NCBI GenBank assembly: GCA_009781005.1 | Contig: WQYX01000031.1 | Span: 1-42,053, forward strand | Origin: Polyangiaceae bacterium | GTDB taxonomy: Bacteria > Myxococcota_A > Polyangia > Polyangiales > Polyangiaceae | Direction of reading: 5' to 3' | Length of the DNA: 42,053 nucleotides | Part shown: piece by piece, positions 33,080-41,655 of the stretch | Position numbering within the stretch: position 1 is the first letter of the stretch | How the letters are laid out: the number at the start of each line of letters is the position of its first letter | Notes under the pieces: generated by a model | The model's input: only the letters and a program-made list of their open reading frames with translations | Databases searched by the model: none | What the model was told of the DNA's origin: nothing | Program-made: the position numbers and the translations under genes

Positions 33080-36000
33080 ATGAGCGACTCCGACGACAAG
33101 AAGCTGTTCGAGGGGTTCGGCGACGTGGATTGGGACGCGGCGCTCAACAAGTTGGACAAGGAATCCAAGGCGCCCGAGGCTACGCCTGACGCCAAGCCGC
33201 TGATCACCCCGATCGACGAGGCCAAGGAGCCTTCCGAGGCGCCTCAACCGAACCACGACGCAGAGAAACCCGACGTGGCTTCGGAAAAACCGCCAACAGA
33301 AGCTGCATCGGGCGACACCGCGACCATGCCGCCGCGATACGCGAGCGTCCCGACCATCATCGCCGTGCAACCACCAAAGAGTCGGCCGCCCCTCCCCATC
33401 CTTTCGGCGGAGTCGCCGCCATCACCGCGCTCGAGCATTCCACCATCTCGACGAGGAGGTTTGAGCCAGCTCTTCTCGCGAAGCTCGCCGTTGCCCCCGC
33501 ATCCGGCAGAGCAATCAGTGCCTCCCCCACTTGCGCCGACCGCTCCGGACCTCGTCCCAGACCACGGCGCAGACCACGAGTTGGTGCCTGCCGAGATTGT
33601 GGCCGCACTCCAGACCGACGCGGCCCCAGAAGAGCACGCGCAAGAGCACGCCGCGCCACCGTCCGCGCAAGAGTACGCCGCGCCACCGAAAGAAGAGCGC
33701 GAGGCACCTCGCTGGGTAGACGACGCAGGAGCAACCGAGCTCCGAAACCGCGCCGAATGGCTGGAGGAGGAAGCGCGGGCCATGCGCGATCCGACCGCGC
33801 AGGCTCGCACGCTGCTCGCCGTGAGCGAACTTCATGCACTCTGCAATGACCGCGAACGCGCGCATGCCTTGGCAGACGAGGCGCGCGAGCTCGCGCCAAC
33901 CGTGGCACTCGCATGGAGACAGACGCGACAGCTCTCGCGCGCATCTCACGAAGATCTCGCCGCTCTGCTGGATGCGGAAACTGCGTACTCGCCAACGCCT
34001 GCTTCGCGAGTGCACGCAACGCTCCTCGCCGCGGACATCCTTCGTGTGCACGGCCGTAGAGAGAGCGCCATCGAACGCTGGAACGTTGCACGCGAAGTCG
34101 AGCCCGCAGATGTGCGCGCACCGGTCGCGCGGTCGGCGCTCGCGCTCGCGCAGAGCAACCATTCGGTTGCGCGCTCCGATCTCACCGAGAACCCGAAGCT
34201 CCATTTGCTCGATCGCGCAGTGGCAACGGCGCTCGCGCTCCGCGGCGCGAGCCAAGCCGGCGTCGACACCGATGCGATGATCATCAACGACGGTCTGCGG
34301 CGAACGCGCGTCGCGCTCGAAGCCAGTGACGCCAACGCCGCAGCGCAATCGGCGGCCGAGATCGCCGCCGAACCCTCGGTTGCGAAGGCAGCGTTGTGGC
34401 TATCGGCGGCGTTCGGCGCAACGCACCGGAACTCGCGTCGCAACGCGGCGAGCGCGCTGAAGACGCTGCTCGACGAAGGCGAGTCGGCGGCGCGAAGGCA
34501 GCTCGCGGCGCGAGGCATCGAGCTCGGTGACGCGGAGCTCGTCGAGATCGCTCTCGTCGGCAACGACGCGTTCTCGCCCGCCGAGCGCGCGGCGCTGCTC
34601 ACACTCATGGGCAAGGACCCAAGCTCCGTCCTCGAACGCGAGAGTGAGTCACTGCCGCCGCCGCTGCTGGATGCGATTGCGGCGGTCTCTGCGGAAGGAG
34701 CGGACACCGCGGCGCGCCCGGCACGCACGTCCGGTGAGCCGAAGACGCGCGCGCTCGCGACGCTCGGTCGCCTGCTCGCCGCGAAGGCGGAAGTTCGCGC
34801 GGTAGACGAGGTGCTCGCAAAGCTCCCCATTCCGCTCGATTCCTCGGCCGCAGGAGTCGCCATCGAGATGGCGATTCGCGACGGACGCGCAGCCGCTGTC
34901 GGCGAATCGCTCTCACACTTCCCCGCAGATCAACAAGGAGCGGAGATCGGTCGCTACCTTGCGGCTGCCCTCGTTGCCGAACGCGCAGCACAGCCCGCAG
35001 ACGCGGTGCGTGCATGGAGCAAAGCGCTCAGGCACGGCGGGGCGCACGACGGCATCGTGCGCGCCCTTGCCAAAGTCGACAAAGGAGTGGACCTTCCGAC
35101 GTCGATCTTGGGCGTTACCGACGCCATGCCCGAAGGTGTTCCAAAGGAGATCCTTCGGCTCGAAGCGGTTGCGCGGGGCACGCCCGACGACGCACGCGCC
35201 GTCTCGCTCCTCGAGCAAGTGCACGCCGGCGCCGCGAGCCTCGGTATCGCGGAGTTCCTCCTCGAACATCTCGCCCGCAAACATGGCAACGGCGGCGAGG
35301 CGCTCCGTTGGGTGGAGGAGCAACGTACCTCGGCAACCGATCCGTTCGAGATCTCCCTCGACGCCGTACGCGAGGCGCTCCTGGTCGCCGACAGCGATGC
35401 CCCGCGCGCGAGTGCCCGACTCCAAGAGGCGCATCGCGCGCACCCGGACGACGTGGCGCTGCGCGAGCTCTTCGAGCGACTCGCGACCGAGCCGCCCACC
35501 GATTGGGGACAATGGCGCGAACGCCGCGCCGAAAAAGCAACAGGGCTCTGTCGCGCGCTCTTGTTCACCGAAGCGGCGCTCGACTACGAGGCCGCCGGCA
35601 ACGACGACGCCGCCCTTCGCGCGGCGACGAGCGCACGCGAGGCGGGTGACAAGGGACTCTCTTCGCTGATCGCCGAGCGCGCAGCCATCGCGAGCGGAGC
35701 GACGCGCGAGATGACGGGGAAGCTCGCCGCTTTTGCAAAGGCGACCAACGATAGGACGGCGCGGCGCGAGGCTTTCGAGAGGCTCGCAGACATCGAAGCC
35801 TACGGGCACAAAGACATCGCTGCCGCGCACAAATGGCATCGATCGGCGCTCGAGATCGCGCCTCTGTCGAAGCCGAGTCTGCGTTTCGTCGAGCATGCGC
35901 TGATGACCCAAGGCAACGAGAACGAGCTCGACTCCATCTTCGAGCAGATCGCGTTCGCATTGGATGGAACCGGCGATGGCGAAGCAGCGGGGCACATGCA

Positions 36001-38221
36001 GCTCGCGGCCCATCTGCGCTCGAGAAGATCAGGATGGGACCGGACGAGCGACTTGGTGCGTCTTGCAAACAGGCAGCCGGAGCCGTCGCTGTGGGCGATC
36101 CGCGCGCTCCACACACACGCCCGCGCGCAGCGGGACGAAGAGACCGTCCTCTCGACCGCCATGCAGCTCGTCGGGCGCACGCAGAGGCCGGCGGAGCGCG
36201 CCACATTGCTCTTGCGTGCGAGCGAAGCCGCAAACCACCTCGGACGCAACGACGAAGCGCGTGCCCACCTCGAGCAAGCTGCGAACGAAGATCCTGGCGA
36301 CGTGATCACGTGGGGACTTCTCGCCGAGATGCGCGCCAACGCGGGGGAGATGGAAGCCAGCGCGGACGCTTACGAGAACCTCGCGCGCACGAGCTCCGTG
36401 CCTAACCACCAGCTTCTCGCCTGGTATGACGCTGCACGCGTCTGGCTCGAGCAAGTCTCCGACGTCGAGCGCGGCATGAGCGCGCTCGAACAGTGCGCCG
36501 AGATCGACGCGACCTATGAAGACGTCTTCGATCGCCTCGCGAAGCTCTATGCGGAGCGCGGGCTCGACGCCGAGCTCGCAAGTCTTCTCGAGCGGCGGCT
36601 CGAAAAAGTGTACGACGACGGCGAGCGCGTCGCGCTGGAGGTGGAACTCGCGCGCGCGATGCTCGAGATGGGCGAACTCGGCAAGGCAAAGCACTCGCTC
36701 GAGAGCGCGCTCGATCGCCAACCCGATCACACGACAGCCCTCAGTGCGATGGCGGAACTCTGCGCGAAGGAGGGCGACTGGGCCGGCGCGGAGCAAGCCT
36801 ATGTCAGACTCGCACGCCTTCTCCCGACCGATGACGAACAGCGCGCGGTCTACGAACACCTCGCCGAGATCTACGCCGTGCACACGGTCAATCTCTCGCG
36901 CGCGGAAGTCGCTTATCGCGAGGTCCTCAAGCGCGCCCCAAGTGACGTTGCCACACGCGAAAAGCTCATCGAGATCTACCGGCGTCAGGGCAACGTTGCG
37001 CAGGCCGTCGCGGTTCAGCAGGAGCTCGTCGCAGAGGCAACCAACCCCGAGCTTCGTCTCACGAAACTCATGGAACTCGCACGAATCTACGAGGTCGTAG
37101 GACGCGACGCACGCCGGGCGGAGCAGGTGCTCGAGTCTGCGCGGCGCGAATATCCCTCGTCGGTCGTTGCCCTGCGCACGATGGCCGAGTTCTACTCGCG
37201 GCAGCATCAGATGCCGGCCATGCAGATCTTGCTCGATCGCGCTGCCGGCGACGCGCGTCGCGCGTTGACTGCCGGACGTTTCACGCCCGAGGTCTTCGAA
37301 GTGTTGAACGCAACCTATGAGTTGCGCGGCAAGAAGGACGCCGTGCGTGTGGTCACCGCGACGATCGCCGCCGTCGAAGGCCGCTCGCCTACGTTGATCG
37401 CAGGGGCTGATGCGCGCGCGGTCGACCCTCGCCTCGATGATCTCCTTGCGCCGGAGATCCTCTCACCAGCCCTACGCGCGCTCTTGCTCTGCGCCGGAGA
37501 AGCGCTCGACACCGTTTCCCTGGTCGATCTTCGGGCGCTGCACGCGACGCCGCTCGTCCCGGGAACGCCACTCGGAACGACCATCGGCACGATCGCCACG
37601 GTCGTCGGACTCGGTGCCTTGCAGATTCTCGTCTCACCGCAGCTCGCGCGCGTGGCGATCCCACTCTCGTCGAATCCGCCAAAGCTCCTCGTCGGCGCGG
37701 AGCTGCTCGAGGTTCCGAAGGAACCAGCAACGACGTTCATCATCGTGCGTGCGCTCAAGATGATTCATGCACGCACTTCCGCACTCTTGCGCGGTCAACC
37801 ACGAGATGTTGCCGTCCTCATGTCGGCTCTCTTTACGACGTTCAACCCGCACTACAAGGCACCGGGGATCGATTCGCGATGGATCACCGAGATTGCGCGA
37901 CAGATCGGATCCGCCTTGCCGCGCAACCTCGATCGGAACGTCGGTCTCATCGCACTCGAAGCTGCCGGGACGTTAGGCACGCACGCGAACCTGGTTTTAT
38001 CTGGGGCAGTCGCTTGGGCCAACCGCGTCGCCCTGATGACCGTCGGAGATCCGGCGGTCGCGTTGGATGCCGTGGCGTGGACCCGCGGGGAAGGCGGCGC
38101 TCCCAAAGACGCCGAACCGCGCGCCGCTTGGATCGGCTACGCCGCGGAAGCGCGCGATCTCATGATGTTCAGCGTGACCGACGCGTATATCGCCGCACGA
38201 GCCATGCTCGGCCTCGGCTGA
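33080..38221 (+). CDS. Giant TPR protein 2
   Basis: A 1713-residue companion of the preceding protein. Residues 1-215 are Pro/Ala/Glu-rich and probably disordered, with a short N-terminal motif KLFEGFGDVDWDAAL and a tandem H-A-A-P-P-S-A-Q-E-Y-A-A-P-P stretch near 195. TPR-like helices fill about 220-1430 and are clearest at about 1140-1400 (RLAKLYAERGLDAELASLLE; EQAYVRLARLLPTDDEQRAV; REKLIEIYRRQGNVAQAVAV). The C-terminal domain (about 1465-1713) has G-L-G-A-L-Q-I-L-V-S-P near 1513, P-K-L-L-V-G-A and F-I-I-V-R-A-L-K-M-I, matching in order the end of protein 1. No signal peptide. The 2-bp gap between the genes implies coupled translation; the pair may assemble with each other. Confidence 0.85.
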   Translation: MSDSDDKKLFEGFGDVDWDAALNKLDKESKAPEATPDAKPLITPIDEAKEPSEAPQPNHDAEKPDVASEKPPTEAASGDTATMPPRYASVPTIIAVQPPKSRPPLPILSAESPPSPRSSIPPSRRGGLSQLFSRSSPLPPHPAEQSVPPPLAPTAPDLVPDHGADHELVPAEIVAALQTDAAPEEHAQEHAAPPSAQEYAAPPKEEREAPRWVDDAGATELRNRAEWLEEEARAMRDPTAQARTLLAVSELHALCNDRERAHALADEARELAPTVALAWRQTRQLSRASHEDLAALLDAETAYSPTPASRVHATLLAADILRVHGRRESAIERWNVAREVEPADVRAPVARSALALAQSNHSVARSDLTENPKLHLLDRAVATALALRGASQAGVDTDAMIINDGLRRTRVALEASDANAAAQSAAEIAAEPSVAKAALWLSAAFGATHRNSRRNAASALKTLLDEGESAARRQLAARGIELGDAELVEIALVGNDAFSPAERAALLTLMGKDPSSVLERESESLPPPLLDAIAAVSAEGADTAARPARTSGEPKTRALATLGRLLAAKAEVRAVDEVLAKLPIPLDSSAAGVAIEMAIRDGRAAAVGESLSHFPADQQGAEIGRYLAAALVAERAAQPADAVRAWSKALRHGGAHDGIVRALAKVDKGVDLPTSILGVTDAMPEGVPKEILRLEAVARGTPDDARAVSLLEQVHAGAASLGIAEFLLEHLARKHGNGGEALRWVEEQRTSATDPFEISLDAVREALLVADSDAPRASARLQEAHRAHPDDVALRELFERLATEPPTDWGQWRERRAEKATGLCRALLFTEAALDYEAAGNDDAALRAATSAREAGDKGLSSLIAERAAIASGATREMTGKLAAFAKATNDRTARREAFERLADIEAYGHKDIAAAHKWHRSALEIAPLSKPSLRFVEHALMTQGNENELDSIFEQIAFALDGTGDGEAAGHMQLAAHLRSRRSGWDRTSDLVRLANRQPEPSLWAIRALHTHARAQRDEETVLSTAMQLVGRTQRPAERATLLLRASEAANHLGRNDEARAHLEQAANEDPGDVITWGLLAEMRANAGEMEASADAYENLARTSSVPNHQLLAWYDAARVWLEQVSDVERGMSALEQCAEIDATYEDVFDRLAKLYAERGLDAELASLLERRLEKVYDDGERVALEVELARAMLEMGELGKAKHSLESALDRQPDHTTALSAMAELCAKEGDWAGAEQAYVRLARLLPTDDEQRAVYEHLAEIYAVHTVNLSRAEVAYREVLKRAPSDVATREKLIEIYRRQGNVAQAVAVQQELVAEATNPELRLTKLMELARIYEVVGRDARRAEQVLESARREYPSSVVALRTMAEFYSRQHQMPAMQILLDRAAGDARRALTAGRFTPEVFEVLNATYELRGKKDAVRVVTATIAAVEGRSPTLIAGADARAVDPRLDDLLAPEILSPALRALLLCAGEALDTVSLVDLRALHATPLVPGTPLGTTIGTIATVVGLGALQILVSPQLARVAIPLSSNPPKLLVGAELLEVPKEPATTFIIVRALKMIHARTSALLRGQPRDVAVLMSALFTTFNPHYKAPGIDSRWITEIARQIGSALPRNLDRNVGLIALEAAGTLGTHANLVLSGAVAWANRVALMTVGDPAVALDAVAWTRGEGGAPKDAEPRAAWIGYAAEARDLMMFSVTDAYIAARAMLGLG

Positions 38222-38230
38222 CCGCGTTTG

Positions 38231-39106
38231 CTAACCTGCTGCTGTCTCGAACTCGTAGCGGATCTCGCCGGTTTCGTCCGTTTTGTACCCGGCAACACGA
38301 TCGAGAGCAGTTCGGAAGCTTCGCGATTGCGCGACCTCGCAGACGCCTACGACGCGCGGATCACCGAGATGTTCGGCAAAGAGCAGAAGGTCGTAGGACT
38401 CCTCCGCGATCGGGTAGAACCGAAGTCCGACGCGTTCTGCCCATGCTGCCGTCGTCAGCGCGAGATCAGCCTCACCGCGAACGACGGCGCACACGGTGTC
38501 GCGATGTGATACATGCACGGTCGTTCGAGCCTCGAGCTTGCGAAGCGTTAGACGCGCAGCAGCGATTGCTCGATCGAAGTGCTCTCGCACGCCGGCAGAC
38601 GGAGGGCGCAAGGCCAAACGTCGCCGAGCGATGTCACCGAGAGACCGAACGCGGAGCGATGCGGGATGCGCAAGGCCCACTTGCCGGCGTACGAGGTGGA
38701 TGCGAGCGAGCCGCGTTGCCTCGATACGCGCGGGAGGTTTGTCCGCGTGGTAGCCGGCGAGGAGGATGGCCTTCGTCTCCAACTGCGCGAGCGCCGTCTG
38801 CCGGTCGGCCTGGATGAACCCCACGAGCGGCTTGTCGTCACCAAGGAGATGAGAGAGCAGAATCTCGACGACCAAGTCGCCGTTCGCACCGAGGAGCGGT
38901 GCAACCTGCTCATCGCCGCGCGCGCGAGCGGGCACAGCGACGACCTGGTCGCGCCGCGCTGACCATGCGAGGACTTCTTCCCGCACGAAGCGCCATTCGC
39001 TTCCGACGCGTCGTCCAGGCAATCCTTGGTCGAGCAATCGGTAGACGTGCTTCGGATGCACGCGAAGAAGTTCGGCAACTTCGACGGTCTTCAGGAGGTC
39101 ATTCAC
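38231..39106 (-). CDS. HTH regulator with PBP-like ligand domain (molybdate-type)
   Basis: A 291-residue one-component regulator. Residues 1-55 form an excisionase/MerR-like winged helix (VEVAELLRVHPKHVYRLLDQ, then R-V-G-S-E-W-R-F). Residues 75-280 resemble the PBP_like domain (PF12727) found in molybdate-linked regulators and fused to MoeA: DLVVEILLSHLLGD, G-F-I-Q-A-D-R-Q-T-A-L-A-Q-L, I-L-L-A-G-Y-H, V-C-A-V-V-R-G-E-A-D-L-A-L-T-T and Y-D-L-L-L-F-A-E. It should bind a small ligand and DNA in the cytoplasm. The gene diverges from the lipoprotein/TonB receptor operon with a 93-base gap, making that operon its likely target, and converges on the giant TPR gene (9 bases between stops). The ligand is not defined by sequence. 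Confidence 0.82.
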   Translation of the reverse strand: MNDLLKTVEVAELLRVHPKHVYRLLDQGLPGRRVGSEWRFVREEVLAWSARRDQVVAVPARARGDEQVAPLLGANGDLVVEILLSHLLGDDKPLVGFIQADRQTALAQLETKAILLAGYHADKPPARIEATRLARIHLVRRQVGLAHPASLRVRSLGDIARRRLALRPPSAGVREHFDRAIAAARLTLRKLEARTTVHVSHRDTVCAVVRGEADLALTTAAWAERVGLRFYPIAEESYDLLLFAEHLGDPRVVGVCEVAQSRSFRTALDRVAGYKTDETGEIRYEFETAAG

Positions 39107-39199
39107 GGGCCACGCGTCCTCGTATCACGGTTCCCACATGCATCGTGAGTTGCGGCAAATCAATTACCTAATGTTCCTTTATGATACCTATTGTTACTT
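39107..39199. promoter_or_regulatory. Divergent promoter/operator region
   Basis: This spacer becomes AT-rich toward the lipoprotein gene. TTATGAT occurs at 39179-39185 and again 19 bases later at 39198-39204, the second running into the start codon. TATGAT at 39180 resembles a -10 box. TCACG (39125-39129) and CGTGA (39144-39148) form a 5-bp inverted repeat that could be a regulator site. No good -35 is seen. Confidence 0.4.
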
Positions 39200-39673
39200 A
39201 TGATGACTCCCTGGAAATTCCCTCGTTTTCTCCCGATCCTCACCTTCACGGCCTGCGGGTTGCTCGCTGCTTGTGGCGGGAGTCAATCCGTGCAATCCGA
39301 CGACTCGCCTGTCGATTCGGACGTGCAGAGGGCAAGCATCGTCTCACTCGTCTATGGCACGTCGTCCGTCCCGGTCGACCTGACCACGTTTCCAACACAG
39401 GACTACAAAGGGACGGCCGTCGTGCCGCTCACCACTGTTTGGTCCGCAGGGGCGCTGAAGGACGCGAGCGCACTTCAATTCGACTTCGAAGGTGACGACG
39501 GCTTCCATCCGACGTCGAGTCCGAATTGCACGAGTTACATCACGTCCGAGCAGCTCTCGATGGGCTACATCCTTCCCACGACACGCTCGCTCGTCTGGGA
39601 TGACTCCCTTGGCTTTCCAGGTTGCTACAGCGTGAGCAACGTCGCGAAGATCATCGGGCTCGATTTAGAATGA
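39200..39673 (+). CDS. Lipoprotein with faint molybdopterin-oxidoreductase-like domain
   Basis: A 157-residue lipoprotein: MMTPWKFPRFLPILTFTACG, lipobox LLAAC (Cys at about residue 25), short Ser/Asp linker. The mature domain (about 48-155) has V-P-V-D-L-T-T-F-P, V-V-P-L-T-T-V-W-S-A-G, L-Q-F-D-F-E-G-D-D-G-F-H-P and G-Y-I-L-P-T-T-R-S-L-V-W-D ... P-G-C-Y-S-V-S-N-V-A-K-I. Order and spacing recall the sulfite-oxidase/molybdopterin-binding fold (PF00174) in miniature, but similarity is weak and cofactor binding is not shown. Two cysteines (NCTS and GCYS) could form a disulfide. ATG at 39200 or 39203 is likely; a TTG at 39191 is rejected. Its stop overlaps the TonB receptor start (ATGA). Confidence 0.75.
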   Translation: MMTPWKFPRFLPILTFTACGLLAACGGSQSVQSDDSPVDSDVQRASIVSLVYGTSSVPVDLTTFPTQDYKGTAVVPLTTVWSAGALKDASALQFDFEGDDGFHPTSSPNCTSYITSEQLSMGYILPTTRSLVWDDSLGFPGCYSVSNVAKIIGLDLE

Positions 39674-41655
39674 ATCGTGTGAGCGCGGCGGCGGCGTTCG
39701 CGCTCGCGTCCCTTGCTGCGCGAACGAGTCAGGCCAACGAGGAGACGAGCACCGAAGTTGCGCCTGACTCCACGCCGCCAACCGAGATTGTCGTCATCGG
39801 TCGACCTCGTGAAGACCGCGGCACGGTCGTCTCGGTCATGAAGGAGAAAGAGATCGAGCGGCTCGGAGCAACGAACGTGGGTGAAACCCTTGAGCGACTC
39901 CCTGCGATCAGCAGCGGGAATGGCGCCCGCGGCGAGCGTACTCTCATACTGCGTGGCTTCGACCAACGCCAGATCGCAGTCTTCATCGACGGAGTGCCTG
40001 TTTACATGCCCTACGACGGGCAACTCGATCTGAGCAAGTTGCCCGTGGACATGGTCGAGCGCATCACGGTCGTGAAGGGATCCGGATCGCTGCTGTATGG
40101 ACCGAATGGTCTGGGAGGCGCCGTCAACATCACCACGCGCGAATCAACGGCGAGTCCTTCGCTGACACTGAAGACCGAAACGGCCCCTTTTAGTGCAACG
40201 CGTGCGAGCGCCGTAGGCAGCGCATCGTTCGGACCCATCAGCGGTGTCGTTGGCGCAGCGGCGGAAAACGTGCGTTACGTGCCGCTATCGCGCAGCTTCA
40301 CGACGTTGCCAAACCAAGAGCCCGGCCGTCGCGACAACTCGGACCGGCGGGATATCAGCCTCGCATCGAAGGTGATCTGGAACGTCTCCGACTCGCATCG
40401 CGTCATGCTCTCCGCATCGCGCTTCGGCGGCGTCTTCGGCGTTCCCCCGGCAACGCGTGATTTAACCGTTCGCTACTGGCGATGGACAGACTGGGAGTCG
40501 TCGTCGCTCGGCCTAAGTCACACCTACCGCGGTGAACACTTCGAGACCGAGGAGGTCGTCTACGCGGGCATGTTCTCCAACACGCTCGACTCGTACGACA
40601 ACGCACGTTACGCATCGCAGCTTCTGCCGCGCGCGTTTCACAGCATCTACGACGACATGTCCCTCGGTGGCTTCGCGCGGACGAGGAACATCATTCCTTT
40701 GGGCAGCCGGCGACAACTCGACGTGAGAACTTGGACCGGCCTAAAGCACGATTCCCACGAAAGCAGTGGGAGTCCTGGCCAGGACACCGCCAAGGTGTCG
40801 ACGAACATCGTGACCACATCGGCGCAGGCTGATCTCGATGTCGTGCCCCAGTTGCTTCGTGTTGCATCAGGCGTTCAGTTCGACGCCGAGTTGCCCGACA
40901 CACCTCCCTCGGGTCCGAAACCAAATGCTGCCGCGGCGATCGGTCCTCTCGCATCCATCAGCGTCACGCCGGCGCGCGATTTCAGCATCACACTCAGCGC
41001 CGCATCGAGGACGCGCTTCCCAACTCTCCGAGAGCGTTTCAGTACAGTCTTCGACGCCAACGAGCCGAACCATCTGCTCGCCCCGGAGCACGCCTGGAAC
41101 TTCTCCATCGACGCCGCAACTCGACCAACTCGCACGATGCGACTCGCCGCCGGATTGTTCGACTCCGAACTCCGGGATCTCATCACGTCAGTCGTCGTCG
41201 CGCCTCAGATCAATCAATTCCAGAACGTGGGTCATGCACGCTTCGCAGGCGCCGAGATGGAGTTCACATGGTCACCAGTTCAATGGCTCGAGGTCCTCGC
41301 CGGAGCCATGATCATGCGCGCCCGCAGTGGCGACGCGCTCGATCAGCCGGTGGCTTATCGTCCCAAGAGCAAAGGGCTCGTCGCAATTACGGTGACGCCT
41401 TGGTCCACCGTCTCGCTCACAGGTGTCTTGCGGCATGTCGGTGAGCAAGACTTTCAAAACCCCGACACAGGTGTGTGGGGTCGCCTCGGCGCTTATCAGC
41501 TCTTCGACGCTCGCGCGGAGTGGCGTTTTCATCCGATGATGCGCGTGTGGATCCGCGCGCTCAACGTCACCGACGCGAACGTCGAAGCGCACTACTCCTT
41601 CCCCGAACCGGGACGAACCATCTTCGTCGGCTTCGGAACGCAGGTTGGTTCATGA
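39670..41655 (+). CDS. TonB-dependent outer-membrane receptor
   Basis: A 661-residue outer-membrane receptor that imports scarce ligands with energy from TonB-ExbBD. It has a signal peptide with cleavage near residue 22 (after TSQA), a TonB-box-like EIVVIGRPR at about 36-44 and a plug domain at 50-155: G-A-T-N-V-G-E-T-L-E-R-L-P, T-L-I-L-R-G-F-D-Q-R-Q-I-A-V-F-I-D-G-V-P-V, E-R-I-T-V-V-K-G-S-G-S-L-L-Y-G-P-N-G-L-G-G-A-V-N-I-T. A beta-barrel follows, ending V-G-F-G-T-Q-V-G-S. The start at 39670 overlaps the lipoprotein stop (ATGA) and is preferred to an upstream in-frame start at 39622. The ATG of the next gene overlaps its stop in the same way. The substrate is unknown; context suggests a micronutrient or cofactor. 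Confidence 0.93.
   Translation: MNRVSAAAAFALASLAARTSQANEETSTEVAPDSTPPTEIVVIGRPREDRGTVVSVMKEKEIERLGATNVGETLERLPAISSGNGARGERTLILRGFDQRQIAVFIDGVPVYMPYDGQLDLSKLPVDMVERITVVKGSGSLLYGPNGLGGAVNITTRESTASPSLTLKTETAPFSATRASAVGSASFGPISGVVGAAAENVRYVPLSRSFTTLPNQEPGRRDNSDRRDISLASKVIWNVSDSHRVMLSASRFGGVFGVPPATRDLTVRYWRWTDWESSSLGLSHTYRGEHFETEEVVYAGMFSNTLDSYDNARYASQLLPRAFHSIYDDMSLGGFARTRNIIPLGSRRQLDVRTWTGLKHDSHESSGSPGQDTAKVSTNIVTTSAQADLDVVPQLLRVASGVQFDAELPDTPPSGPKPNAAAAIGPLASISVTPARDFSITLSAASRTRFPTLRERFSTVFDANEPNHLLAPEHAWNFSIDAATRPTRTMRLAAGLFDSELRDLITSVVVAPQINQFQNVGHARFAGAEMEFTWSPVQWLEVLAGAMIMRARSGDALDQPVAYRPKSKGLVAITVTPWSTVSLTGVLRHVGEQDFQNPDTGVWGRLGAYQLFDARAEWRFHPMMRVWIRALNVTDANVEAHYSFPEPGRTIFVGFGTQVGS

Noticed and set aside
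33660..33710. Short tandem HAAPPSAQEYAAPP stretch as a possible CRISPR-like or phase-variable repeat
   Set aside because: Only about two imperfect units inside the disordered N-terminus of giant TPR protein 2; low-complexity coding sequence explains it.
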